This document shows positions 45,121 to 57,545 of a DNA stretch of 64,000 nt, in pieces. Every line of letters starts with the position of its first letter. The first letter of the stretch is position 1. The notes under the pieces were generated by a model. The model worked only from the letters and a program-made list of their open reading frames with translations, was not told the origin of the DNA and searched no databases. Location: NCBI GenBank assembly GCA_949128115.1, contig OX421963.1, positions 620,001 through 684,000 on the forward strand. The letters run 5' to 3'. The position numbers and the translations under genes are program-made. This DNA is from Anaspis maculata (Eukaryota > Arthropoda > Insecta > Coleoptera > Scraptiidae).

Positions 45121-46085
45121 TGTTAGCGCGGTACACATAAAGACGGCAGCCTTCCGATGAAGGCTGCATTAAAACAATAACTCTTGGATTAGGAAAGCAG
45201 CAAGCGACAGTCAGAAATAAAATTCACAACAACAATCAAAAACTTTAATGCAAAACAAAGAAAAAAACACAAACAGACAGAATTACAAAACAATAAAAAA
45301 AAAACAATGTGAATTAAATGAAATGAAAAATCCGAGTGGTTCTGATCGGGGGCAGATTCGCTGGCGCCGAGTGGCGTCCTGAAAACGAGACGAACTGCAC
45401 TGAAGGTATACACCCCGGCAAACGGGAATAAACGGTAAATGGTAAAAACAATGGAAAATATGGAACTTACGGGATCTTATTCGGTGGCGGCGTCGTCCTG
45501 GCGGAGTCCGAAGGCGGCGTCGTGGTGGATGGCCGTTCTGGTGGTGGATTTCCTGGTGAAATGCACGAGTGCCCGTGTTCGTCACCAAAATGGCGGACGA
45601 ACGACTCGATCCCGTCCGAAACTGGAGCTTTGTGTGCGGCTGGCTGATCCAAGCCGCTCCCCGGTGAAAGCGGTGAAAACTGCCGCTTTCTGGACTTGGA
45701 GATGCTGCAGAGCTCCTCCAGGAGTCACTATCGGACGCGATGGGCCTTGGATGGGCTTCTGGTCGAGTACGAATGTACGCCGATGGCACGACAAGATGGC
45801 CGCGAGAACGATGACCAAAAAAAAGACGGCGTGGCTTCCCGCTCGACGTACGGAGATCAACGCCGCTTCGAACGAAGCGGCAAAGGCACGAGCGGAAAGA
45901 AAGCCGAAGAATGCCGAAGACGGCCGAAGAAAGTGCTGGAGCTCGTTTACGCTTGCGCCTGACAGCCAAGTGCCAGGCACACCGAACAGGGGGTGAGGGG
46001 TGAGGACTTGGACGACACAGGGATATTTTGGGTTGCATACCCTCAATGCACACGAATGCAGTTTTCAATGAACGGGGCCGAGACA
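45121..46085 (-). repeat. 5' LTR of the BEL/Pao element (965 bp)
   Basis: It matches the 3' LTR apart from a single-base length change in an A-run. It should carry the promoter for the minus-strand transcript, but no unambiguous TATA box or initiator could be chosen by eye. Confidence 0.95.
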
Positions 46086-46090
46086 AATTC
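46086..46090. other. Target-site duplication AATTC, right copy
   Basis: AATTC directly follows the right LTR and matches 38584-38588. Confidence 0.9.
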
Positions 46091-46267
46091 GACATTTCGA
46101 TATGAAAGTCGAAGTCTCCCGTGTTCAAATTCAAAGCTTTTTGCGCTTGAAGTTGACATTTCGTGGTTAGAGTCAGAATGTCGAGATAAGAATCGAAGCT
46201 TCCAGCTTTCCTCATTTGAAGTAGCAGTCTTTCATGTTTGAAGTCCGAATTTCGTTTTTTGAGAGGC
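46091..46267 (+). repeat. Family A array (plus), right of the retrotransposon
   Basis: This continues the interrupted 34.3-38.6 kb array in the same orientation (GAAGTCGAAGTCTCCCGTG, GAAGTTGACATTTCGTGG). It ends near 46267 where the orientation reverses. Confidence 0.85.
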
Positions 46268-46280
46268 CAAGTTGGGACTT

Positions 46281-49200
46281 CAATACAAAAATTTCGACTT
46301 TGAGTTCACAATTTTGACTTTAAACGCAGAAAACTCCGACTTTTATCTAGATTTCGACTTTCAACAAGACTTTTATCCCCAGCTGATAACTTTAATCGTA
46401 AAACTCATACCTTAAACACGAAAAACTGCAATTTTAAACAGGAAAAACTTTGATTTTCATTTCAGAATTCCACTCCAACTACGAAATGTCGAAGTCAAAC
46501 ACAAAAAGCTGCCATTTTATTTCAAGCATACACTATTTTACTCCCGACATTCTTATTTCAACTGAAAATTCTGACTAAACACGGAAACTTCGATCAAAAG
46601 ATTCGACTTGTAGCTCGAAATTTTGGCTATTAGCAAGAAAAGCTTGGATTCTTATCTCGACATTCTGACTCCAACAATGGAATTTCGACTCCAAACACGG
46701 GGAGATTCGGCTTCAAATACGAAACTCAGACTTGAAAAAAAGCTTCAAACACGAATTCAAACGTCAAGCATGTAAACTGTGGCTTCAAATGAAAAAACTC
46801 CGATTTTCACCTCGACATTTTGACTCAACCATGGATTTTCGACTTCAACACAAAATTTTTGACTTCACACGCAAAAAATACGACTTTCGTCTTGAAATTT
46901 TGACTTTAAACAATGAAAGCTTCGATTATCATCTCGACATCTTGACTTCAACAACAGAATTTGTACGTTGACCACGAAAATTTCGACTTTCATGACGACA
47001 TGTCGACTCCAAACAGAAAAACTGCGATTGAAGACAAAAAAGTTCCACTTTTTCCCAACAACGACTTCAAACACGAGACTCAGACTTTAAACACGAGTTA
47101 CAACGACTTTAATCAAGAAAAACCTTGACTTTTATCTTGACTTTTCCGGCTTACACCACAATATTTTGACTCATACACAAAAACTTGAAATTTTATTCCA
47201 AAATTTCGACTTCAAGTGCAAAAAGCTCAGACTCTTATCTCGAAATTCCCACTTTTTTTGACACAGAAAACGGAAAGAACAAAATTCAGACTTCAAACAC
47301 AAAACGCTACGACCTCAAAGTGGGAAAGTTGCTATTCCATTCTAGACATTTTGACTTCAACCACAAAATGCTCGATTTTGAGCACGAAAAACTTCGACTT
47401 TGAACAAGAAAAGCTTCGATTTTTCCTCGACATTCTTAATTTCACACGAAATATTGATTTCAACACAAAAATCTTGGCTTCTGCTTCAAAATTTCGATTC
47501 AAATCCCAATAAAACGATTCATTTCCCGAAAATTCGACTTCGAAAACAAAAATTTTGACCTTTATCCCAGAATTTCGACTTGCATTTACACTTTTATCTC
47601 AAAATTTTGACATTCAACATGACTTTTATGACAAAATTGTGACTTCAAATGTGAAATTCGGATTTGAAACAAAGAAAACTGCAACTTTAAAAAACAAAAA
47701 ACCTTCGACTCCAATCTCGATATCCCACTTCGAGCAAAAAGTTTCGACTTCAAACCTAAACACTGCGACTTTGAACACAAAAAATTTTCAACTCAACATT
47801 CCGACTTCAACTAGAAAATTGGACTAGACGCGGAAAACTTCGACTTTCATATGTCGACCTCCAACATGAAAAACTTTGGCTTCAAACACGAAATTCAGAC
47901 TTCAACACGAAAACTGCGGCTTTGTACAATAAAGGTTCGATTTTCATCTCGACATTTTGACTTCGACAACGAAATTTCAACTTCAAACACAACTGATTTG
48001 AAACACAAAAAACCACGACTACAAATACGAAGAGCTTTGGCTTCAAAAATCTTAAAAGATGATCATCTCGAAATTCTGATTTCCAACGCGAAAAACTTTT
48101 GACTTTCGAAAAAACAAAATTCAGAATTTTAACAAGAGAGACTTCTTGCAAGCGCAAAAAGATCCGACTTTCTTGAATTTTTGACCATAGACAAGAAAAG
48201 TTCCGATTTTTATTTCGACATTCTGCATTCAACAATGAAATTTTGACTTTGACCACAAAAACCTTGACCTTCGATCTCGACATTCTGACTTGAACCATAA
48301 TATTTGGACTCCAATACAGAAAGTTCCGGCTTTCATCAAGATTTCGACTTCCAACAAGACTTAAAACTGCCATTTTATTCCAAACTAAGAAATTTTCATT
48401 CTCGACATTCTGATTTCAACTACAAATTTTAAATAAACACTTCAACTTCGACTTTATTTAAAAATGTCGACTTCAAAACGCACGAAGCTTTGACTTTTAT
48501 TTCGACTTCCAACACGGAAAACTTTAGCTTCAAACACAAAATTCGAATCTCAAGTACGAAAACTGCAACTTTGAACAGGAAAATCTTCAATTTTTGTCTC
48601 GATGTTATGGCATGACTCAACAACGAAATTTCGACTTCAAGTACTAAGAACTTTGACTTTAGATACAAAATTGAAACTTCAAACACGAGAGGTGCAACTT
48701 TGACCAAGAAAAGCTTCTACTTTTATCCAAACATTCCAATTTGAAGCATGACATTTCGACTTCAACACATCAGTTTCGACCTTCAGTTCAAAATTCAGAC
48801 TTCAAACGCAAAAGGCTCTGGCTTTTATCCCAATATTTTTACTTGAAATGTACTCAGACATAAATCCGGAAAACTGCAACTTCATAAAAGAAAAATTTCC
48901 ATTTTCATTTCAACACTCCCCTCCAACCACGAAAACAAAATGTCGACTTCAAACACGAAAAACGCCATTTTTCTTTCTGACTTTAACTGCAAAGTTGGGC
49001 TGAACACGGAAACATCGACTTTCCCCACAAAGTCGACAACAAACGCACAAAGCTTCGACTTTTGACACGGAAAACTTGAGACTTCAAGCACGAAAACTGC
49101 GACTTTGAAATGAAAAGCTTCGACTTTCATCTTGACAATCTTACTTCCACCACTAATTTTCGATTTCAACACAAACATTTTTCCTTTTATTTCAAAATTT

Positions 49201-49560
49201 TCCAATCGCAAATAAATGACTTAAATCTCGAAGGTTTGACTTTGAATACCAGAATTTCGACTTTTATCTCGAGATTCCGACTTGCATCAAGACTTTTATT
49301 TCGAAATTGTGACTTAAAATGTAGAACTCAGACTTGAAACACAAAAAATAGCGACTTTGAATAACACAAAACCTTCGACTTTATTCTCGACATCCCACTT
49401 CAGCCACGAAATTCCGACTTCAAACACAAAAATCTGCGACTTTAAAAAAGAAAAACTTTTAACTCAACATTCCGACTTCAACTACAAATTTAGACCAAAC
49501 ACGGAAAACTTCGACTTTCGTATGTCGACTTTAAACATGACAGTATCCGGCTTAAGCCAC
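46281..49560. repeat. Segmental duplication within family A, copy 1
   Basis: It aligns in order with 49742-52865 over its length, with few substitutions. Examples are CCCAGCTGATAACTTT (46379) against CCCAGCTGATGACTTT (49840), and the GTGGGAAAGTTGCTATTCCA marker at about 47319 against a near-copy at 50781. The offset is 3461 bp at the start, 3487 near 48.06 kb and 3715 near 48.29 kb, then about 3.3 kb after a deletion in copy 2. Confidence 0.8.
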
Positions 49561-49741
49561 AAAAAGCAATGCTTCAATTTTTATCTTGAAATTCTAACTT
49601 CAACAACGGAATTTCGACTTCAAACATGGAAAACTTCAGCTCCAATATCGACATGTTGACTCCAAACACGAAGGCTGCGACATTGAATGAAAGAAGCTTG
49701 TATCTCGACATTCTGTATCGCGAACCATGATTTTTCGACTT

Positions 49742-52700
49742 CAATACAAAAACTTTGACTTTGAGTTCACAATTTTGACTTCAAACGCCGAAAACTCCGA
49801 CTTTCATCTAGATTTCGACTTTCAACAAGACTTTTATTCCCAGCTGATGACTTTGAACAAAAAATTCATACCTTAAACACGAAAAACTGCAACTTTAAAC
49901 AGAAAAATCTTTGACTTTTATTTCAGAATTCCACTCCAACTACGAAATGTTGAAGTCAAACACAAAAAAATGCAATTTTATTCAGAGCATTAATTTTTTC
50001 ACTCTCGACATTCTTATTTCAACTGAAAATTCTGACTAAACACGGAAACTTCGATTAAAAGATTCGACTTGTAGCTTGAAATTTTGGCTTTTAGCAAGAG
50101 AAGCTTGGATTCTTATCTTGACATTCTGACTCCAACAACAGAATTTCGACTTCAAACTCGGGGAGATTCGGCTTCAAATACGAAACTCAGACTTCAAAAA
50201 AAGCTTCAAACACGAATTCAGACGTCAAGCAAGTAAACTGTGGCTTCAAATGGAAAAAACTTCGATTTCAACCTCGACATTCTGACTCAAACATGGATTT
50301 TCGACTTCAACCAAAAAAATTTACTCCAAACGCAAAAAATACGACTTTCATCTTGAAATTTCGACTTTAAACAATGGAAGCTTTGATTATTATCTTGACA
50401 TCTCGACTTCAACAACGGAATTTGTAATTTGACCACGAAAATTTCGACTTTCATATCGACATGTCGACTCCAAACAAAAAAACTGCGATTGAAGACAAAA
50501 AAAGTTTCACTTTTCTCCAACAACGACTTCAAACACGAGATTTAGACCTCAAACACGGGACACGGCGACTTTAATCAATAAAAACCTTGACTTTTATCTT
50601 GACTTTTCCAGCTTACACCACGATATTTTGACTCATACACAAAAACTTGGGATTTCATTCCAGAATTTCGACTTCAGGCGCAAAAAGATTCGACTCTTAT
50701 CTCGAAATTTCCACTTTTTTGACACAGAAAACAAAAAAAACAAAATTCAGACTTGAAACACAAAAGGCTACAACCTCAAAGTGGGAAAGTTGCTATTTCA
50801 TTCTAGACATTTTGACTTCAACCACAAAATGCTCGATTTTGAGCACGAAAAACTTCGACTTTGAACAAGAAAAGCTTCGATTTTTCCTCGACATTCTCAA
50901 TTTCACACGAAATTTTGATTTCAACACAAAAATCTTGGCTTCTGCTTCAAAATTTCGATTCCAATCCCGATAAAACGATTCATTTCCCGGAATTTCGACT
51001 TCGAAAACAAAAATTTAGACTTTTATCCCAAGATTTCGACTTGCATTTACACTTTTATCTCAAAATTTCGACATTCAACATGACTTTTATCACAAAATTG
51101 TGACTTCAAATGTAAAATTCAGATTTGAAACAAAGAAAACTGCAACTTCAAAGAACAAAAAACCTTCGACTGCAATCTCGATATCCCACTTCGAGCAAAA
51201 AATTTCGAATTCAAACCTAAACACTGCGACTTTGAAAACAAAAAATTTTCAACTCAACATTCCGACTTCAACTAGAAAATTGGACTAGACGCGGAAAACT
51301 TCGACTTTCATATGTCGACCTCCAACATGAAAAACTTCGGCTTCAAACACGAAATTCAGACTTCAACACGAAAACTGCGGCTTTGTACAAGAAAGGTTCG
51401 ATTTTCATCTCGACATTTTGACTTCGACAACGAAATTTCAACTTCAAACACGGAAAAACTTCGACTTCATATCGACATGTCGATTTGAAACACAAAAAAC
51501 CACGACTACAAATGCGAAGAGCTTTGGCTTCAAAAATCTTAGAAGATGATCATCTCGAAATTCTGATTTCCAACGCGAAAAAGTTTTGACTTTCGAAAAA
51601 ACAAAATTCAGAATTTCAACAAGAGAGACTTCTTGCAAGCGCAAAAAGATCCGACTTTCTTGAATTTTTGACCATAGACAAGAAAAGTTTCGATTTTTAT
51701 CTCGACATTCTGCATTCAACAATGAAATTTTGACTTTGAGCACGAAAAACTTCGGCTCCAAATACGAAATTCAGACTTCAAACACGAAAGTGCGACTTGA
51801 AATAAGTAAAGCTCTGATTCTATTTTCGACATTCTGACTTTAATTATGAAATTTCGACTTCAAGCGCAAAAAGCTTCGACTTATATTTCAAAATTTCGAC
51901 TTTCAGTGAGAGGAACATAATTCTCATATCGACATCACGACTTCAAACACGAAAACTACAACTTTAAACAAGAATTGCTTCGACTTTGATCTCGACATTC
52001 TGACTTGAACCATAATATTTGGACTCCAATACAGAAAGTTCCGGCTTTCATCAAGATTTCGACTTCCAACAAGACTTAAAACTGCCATTTTATTCCAAAC
52101 TAAGAAATTTTCATTCTCGACATTCTGATTTCAACTTCAAATTTTAAATAAACACTTCAACTTCGACTTTATTTAAAAATGTCGACTTCAAAACGCACAA
52201 AACTTTGACTTTTATTTCGACTTCCCCTCCAACCACGAAAACAAAATGCCGACTTCAAACACGAAAAACGCCATTTTTCTTTCTGACTTCAACTGCAAAG
52301 TTGGGCTGAACACGGAAACATCGACTCTCCCCACAAAGTCGACAACAAACGCACAAAGCTTCGACTTTTGACACGGAAAACTTGAGACTTCAAGCACGAA
52401 AACTGCGACTTTGAAATGAAAAGCTTCGACTTTCATCTCGACAATCTTACTTCCACCACGAATTCTCGATTTCAACACAAACATTTTTCCTTTTATTTCA
52501 AAATTTTCCAATTGCAAATAAATGACTTTAATCTTGAAGGTTCGACTTTGAATACCAGAATTTCGACTTTTATCTCGAGATTCCGACTTGCATCAAGACT
52601 TTTATCTCGAAATTGTGACTTAAAATGTAGAACTCAGACTTGAAACACAAAAAATAGCGACTTTGAATAACACAAAACCTTCGACTTTATTCTCGACATC

Positions 52701-52865
52701 CCACTTCAGCCACGAAATTCCGACTTCAAACACAAAAATCTGCGACTTTGAAGAAGAAAAACTTTTAACTCAACATTCCGACTTCAACTACAAATTTAGA
52801 CCAAACACGGAAAACTTCGACTTTCGTATGTCGACTTTAAACATGACAGTATTCGGCTTCAGCCA
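49742..52865. repeat. Segmental duplication within family A, copy 2
   Basis: This is the tandem copy of 46281-49560. Relative to copy 1 it has an insertion of about 230 bp near 51.74-51.99 kb and lacks the segment corresponding to about 48.50-48.91 kb. Similarity ends after the shared ACATGACAGTATYCGGCTT marker (49537 and 52841). Confidence 0.8.
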
Positions 52866-53850
52866 CAGAATCCAGATTCAAACACCTAAGCTGCGGCTTT
52901 GGACAAGAAAGACTTCGATTTCTATCTCGACATTTTGACTTCAATAACGAACTTTCGACTTTAACACGGACAACTTCGACTCTCATATCGACATGTCGAC
53001 TTCAAACACGAAAAACTGCGTTTTTCAATCAAACACGAAAAACTTCGACTCCAAACACGGAAAACTTTGGCTTCAAATACGTGAATAAAAGTCGATTATC
53101 TCGAAATTTTGACTTTCAACGCGAAAAACATTGACTTTTGAAAGACGAAACTCAGACTTTAAACATGAAAGACTGCTACTTCAAATCAAGAAAGCTTTGA
53201 TTCTTTTCTCGACATTCTGACTTCGACCATGAAATGTCAACTTCAAGCGCCAAAAGCTTCAACTTTTTCCTCCACATTCTGACTTTAACCATAATATTCG
53301 ACTTCAACACAAAATATCTGACCCCTAGTTCAAAATTTTGACCTTGAACGCAAAAGTCTATTATCCAGATTTTGACTTTCAACAAGACTTTCATTTCAAA
53401 ATTGTGACTTTCAACAAGACTTCTATCACCAGATCAGGGATGACTTGAAACGTGAAATTCATACATTAAACAAGAGAAACCACTACTTTCAACCAGAAAA
53501 ACTTCTTTTTTTACGACATTCTACTTTAAACTGCGAAGTGTCGACTTCAAACATGGAAAACTGCCATTTTATTTTAACCAAAAACATTTTTAGTCTCGTC
53601 ATTATGATTTTCAACTACACATTTTGACTTGACATGGGAACTTCAACCTCATTCCGAAATTTTAACTTGAAACGCACAAAGTCTTGACTTTTATCTCGAC
53701 TTTCAACACGGAAAACTTCGGCTTGAAACACAAAATTTTGACTTCAAGCACGAAAATTGCGACCTTAAACAAGGAAAGTTTCAATTTTCATCTCGATATT
53801 TTGACTTCAATAACGAAATTTTGACTTTAAACACTGAAAACAATAGGAAT

Positions 53851-54180
53851 TCCGGTTTCATGGAAGAAAATGATCAAATGGCTGGTTAGCTAGAGATATA
53901 ATGAGTTTTCCATGGTCAACGTACTAGGGTTGACCAGATTTTCACTGGATATGAGCTACGAGCCCAATGTTGTGTTGTAGCGTAGCCAAGTTCCAAACTT
54001 TGGGCAAACATTCCGAATATTCGGATATCCCGAATACATGCTCGAATACTCAAAATATTTCAATTACTTAATCGAATATTTTGGATATTCGAACAATGCT
54101 CCATTGTGATAATTCGTATTCGAATCGAATACCCGAATATTCAAATACTCGAATTATTTGTATTCGATTCCCAGCCTTAG
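53851..54180. repeat. Family H: degenerate CGAATATTCG repeats
   Basis: From about 54010 to 54170 phrases such as CGAATATTCGGATATCC and TCGAATACCCGAATATTC recur with a period near 10-20 nt and are self-palindromic. The preceding 53851-54005 looks non-repetitive. Confidence 0.6.
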
Positions 54181-54465
54181 TTAAAAGTCAAAATTTCGAG
54201 ATAAAAATTTAGGCTTTTTGCGCTTGAAGTCGAAATTCTGAAATAAGATTCCAAGCTTTTGTGTATGAGTCGAAATTTCGTGGGGCATGTAATTCGGAAA
54301 GTCAAGATGAAACTCGAAGTCTAAATCTCGACTTTAAGTCGAATTTTCGAGAAAAATGTCGAAGTTTTATGTGTTTAAAAATCGAACTTCGAGATATTTG
54401 TCAAACTTGTTTTTGTCCATAATCGCAATTTCCCCTGTTTGAAGTCGACATTGTGATATATAAAG
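54181..54465 (+). repeat. Family A array (plus), short block
   Basis: AAAGTCAAAATTTCGAGATAA and GAAGTCGAAATTCTG phrases identify a small plus-oriented block separated from the minus array by family H. Confidence 0.7.
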
Positions 54466-54622
54466 GTCAGATCGGCTTCCAATGTTGGTTTTCGAAACCG
54501 GCTTCCATATTACCGGTTTTCGTAGCTGATTTTTAAGACCTGTTTTACTGGAACCGGTATTCATAATAACAAAACCGGTCCACTGGTTTTCATTTTTTCC
54601 GGTTTTTGCCAGCCTAGTCTTC
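54466..54622. repeat. Family C fragment
   Basis: Units with GAAACCGGCTTCC and GGAACCGGTATTC end in TTTTTGCCAGCCTAG, a degraded right end of the family C type. The left end is missing. Confidence 0.65.
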
Positions 54623-55026
54623 ATTATCCAGACCGATATACCTAATCATTTTGTCACATGCTTCATTGAAATTGTCATAAGTAGGGATTAGTTGACTATT
54701 CACCAGCTGAATTTTTATAGCGCGTGCAATTAAACTGCAAATCGAAGTACTTGGTACTTATAAAAAACAACCTAAATCAAACGACGTGGATTAGCAAAAA
54801 CATGTAAACAACTCAAGTCAGTACTTCAAGCTGTAAAAATTGACTGGAATACAAGATTAAGCCAGCGATTAAAGCCTAATCTGGTGTTACTAATCTGGCG
54901 CTATAACGAGGTATTCATCTCCGTCTATTATTGTTTTATTTCCCACTTGATTTTTAATCAATATTTTTCCGAAAGCTTTTCAATTACAAATTTGGAGAAA
55001 TTGGACACACATACATACAGGGTGAT
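54623..55026. other. Unique-looking DNA, nothing recognised
   Basis: No repeat or coding signal was recognised. Confidence 0.35.
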
Positions 55027-55660
55027 TCATAAGTGTCGGACCATCTTGAAGGTGCATAATATGGAGGTCTAGTAGAGTGCTGGAAAGCTGTTATAAAAAT
55101 TATGTCTTTCGATTTTGAACTCATGGGAAGACAAAAAATGGTCCTTCGATTGCTTCTACGTTCGTTGTTAGAAAAGATTTCAGTATTGACTGTTCATGGA
55201 AAGATGATGGGTACAAAAAATCAACGTCTGAATCTGTATTGAATTTTTGTTCTCTATACAGGGTGAGTCATAGACTACAAAGTTCTAGTTCTTCTGAAAG
55301 ACAAGAAGCAAGAGAATTCTATTGAATCTAGTTGTAAATTATTGTGCTCTACAACGGTTATTGGACCATTGTGACAATTTGCAGGCACTTTTAGAAAAAA
55401 ATCACTCACATAATTCATGACTCACTCTGTAAACAAAACAGAAATTCATTACAGGCTCAGAGGTTGATTGATTTTTTGTCGAGGTTTTTGTACTCGTTGT
55501 TTTTCCATAAACAGTTCACTGAAATCTTCTAAAACAACGGAAAAAAAAGCGATCGAAGGGGCCACTTTTGTCACTCCATAACTTCAAAACCAAAAGACAT
55601 AGAATTTTTTCAACAACTTTCTGGCACTTTACCACACCCCCATATAGTGAAACCATGCTT
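55017..55660. mobile_element. Nested palindromic element with ACAGGGTG ends
   Basis: The outer arms (about 55045-55235 and 55480-55655) are reverse complements, for example AAAAGATTTCAGT against ACTGAAATCTTCT and GTGCTGGAAAG against CTTTCTGGCAC. A second inverted pair sits inside: ACAGGGTGAGTCAT at 55258 and ATGACTCACTCTGT ending at 55430. The outer left end also begins with ACAGGGTGATTCATA. An element of the same end type therefore appears to have inserted into another. Confidence 0.6.
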
Positions 55661-55679
55661 TGAGCTCGGTTTTAACTTG

Positions 55680-57545
55680 TATTATTAGGATTAACTGAGG
55701 ATTTGGGATTGTGTCCGCTTGTTGAATTCGTTGAGCCTTAACGGAGGATTTAACAAAGTGTCATCCTTACACAAAAGGACTCAAATGTCTCATATGACTA
55801 GCGTATGTCAACGTGCTACTCTTTTTGAGTAGCTCAAAAGCCTTTTTCCACCTCGTTAAACCTTACTACCTATAATACAAGGAATTGCATTGAAATGTGC
55901 TTATACTGGGAACAATGATTAATTTTACAATATAACAGAGTATTTCTGTCTCGATTTTCGTCAAATCATTTGAGAATCATGCGTGATATTATAGTCTCGA
56001 GTGGTTTTTGGCAGCAAGAAAAAATGTGCCGATAGCAGTGGCGATAAACCGGCAATAAGTACTCCATCCAAGTGTTTCTACATGAAAATTACTTAGGAAA
56101 AGTTAATCGGAGTGGATTATCCATTCGTCGACCTCGTCATCTCGCCGAGCTCTTGCAGATAATGTTATGACATGTGTCATCGGCTTATCAAGATTAAAGC
56201 CCGAGCATGATGTAATAAACGTCCTTTAATTGGATGGAAGGTAATAAATTATTTATTAATACAACTTGCGGCTCTGCGAAAGGCCGGCTCGAAAAATTGT
56301 CTTACAATTTAGCTGATGGGAATCGTACAAAATTAATAAGATAATGAGTGTTTAGTTTTAATTAGACTTGCATACAAAACCGGGCTTGTCACTTGAAAAT
56401 ACGTGTGGCAGTTCAACCAGAGTGCATTTTCTTCGAAAGGCCATTATTATATAAAGCTGATGTGCTCCGAGCGTTTTAATGGCGTACAGTCGTATATTTT
56501 AATTATACAGCGCCGGCATAACAAATTCCAATTGGAGCGATAATCTGTCGAAAATCCATTAACAAGATGTTCTTAATTTCGATATCGGAAAACGAGAAAT
56601 AACATTATTGCCGATGGATCGGTGAGGAGCAGTAAAACGTCGAAGACTTGTTCTACACGTATGGGTATCGACGGAACCGGGTCGATGATAATCCCCGGCC
56701 ATATAGCCGCATGTTGAACAATCGCGCTGGCATTAAACGAACACTGGAAGATACCACAGCTGAATATTTCATAAAACCTAATGGAAATGATCGAAGAAAT
56801 GATTCAGAGCTTTCGGAACGATCGCGAATAAATTGTTGAAATATCGGAATAACCAGTCCTCGCGCTTGTCCTCGCCTTCGTGAGCCTTCTCAAAGGTGGT
56901 CTTGGTGCTCTGACGGGACCACGACGGCACAAGAAGTGCCACACGGAGAAAATTCATACAGCCGGGCGAAATTAATTAGTCGCTCGTAATTAATTACCTC
57001 GCAACACGTTAAAATTAACAGATGTTGTTATTTAAATATTTCATAAACTTTCGGGAGGCTCGTCTCGCCGTATACCAGCTCCGGATTAAGCCCGGGCCTC
57101 TCCCCGGCATCATATGATTGATGTTTGGATATTAGGGTGACGCGTAGCTCGACTCGAGAAATGCATGATAAATCGTTGTCATAATTGATTTCCACATAAT
57201 TATTCACGAGTTTGCATCTGTGCATTGACGCGCATCGATCCTGGGTGTATGGTGTTGCATGCAGGCGACGAAATGCACGGTGAAATTTTGATTTATTTAT
57301 ATTTGGAAAAGCACAGCCGAATAGAAAACGGCAATTTGAAATTTGTAGCCGGAAAATGCATATGGGTGAATTCTTGTTTCATCAGCAGCATCATCAGCTG
57401 AATTTGCTACAACTACTCTTTTTGAGGGCGTTGCAAGAAGACGCTACGCAGATTGTATACTCGTACACTTCAAGACATTAATTTCATTAGCCTTTTTGTT
57501 CCCTGGTATCTGAGGGAGGTGAATTGATGAGGATTACTTATTTAT
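55680..57545. other. Longest repeat-poor stretch, no gene recognised
   Basis: It lacks the arrays and palindromes that surround it. The part 56100-57300 contains TAATTAATTA-type and TTTATTAATA-type phrases and moderate GC patches. Open frames are short (at most 65 codons) and unremarkable. It could be ancestral intergenic or intronic sequence, perhaps with regulatory content. Confidence 0.4.

Larger units (their letters stand above)
38589..46085 (-). mobile_element. Full-length BEL/Pao LTR retrotransposon (7.5 kb)
   Basis: The element lies on the minus strand: 5' LTR 45121-46085, primer-binding site 45096-45113, gag-pol 44902-39674, polypurine tract about 39555-39567, 3' LTR 38589-39554. Read on the minus strand the LTRs run from TGTCTC to TAACA. 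A 5-bp target duplication, AATTC, flanks it (38584-38588 and 46086-46090). The host array reads through continuously if the insert is ignored. The LTRs appear identical except for one A in a homopolymer, which indicates a very recent insertion. All expected domains and an open frame are present, so it may be autonomous. Confidence 0.95.
46268..53850 (-). repeat. Family A degenerate array (minus), 7.6 kb
   Basis: From about 46268 the units appear as the reverse complement (GACTTCAAACACGAAAAAC, TTCGACTTTTATCTCGACATT). The period is about 20-22 nt with dimers of about 42 nt. Together with the plus-oriented block it forms a large head-to-head inverted arrangement. Frames of up to 163 codons are periodic (SKSKF-, TSNTK- types) and not gene-like. 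Confidence 0.85.

Noticed and set aside
45283..46215. 310-codon minus frame and 185-codon plus frame in the right LTR, with a 294-codon minus frame in the left LTR
   Set aside because: They are near-identical in both LTRs because the LTRs are copies, overlap each other on opposite strands, and show no recognisable domain. GC-rich LTR sequence explains the lack of stops.
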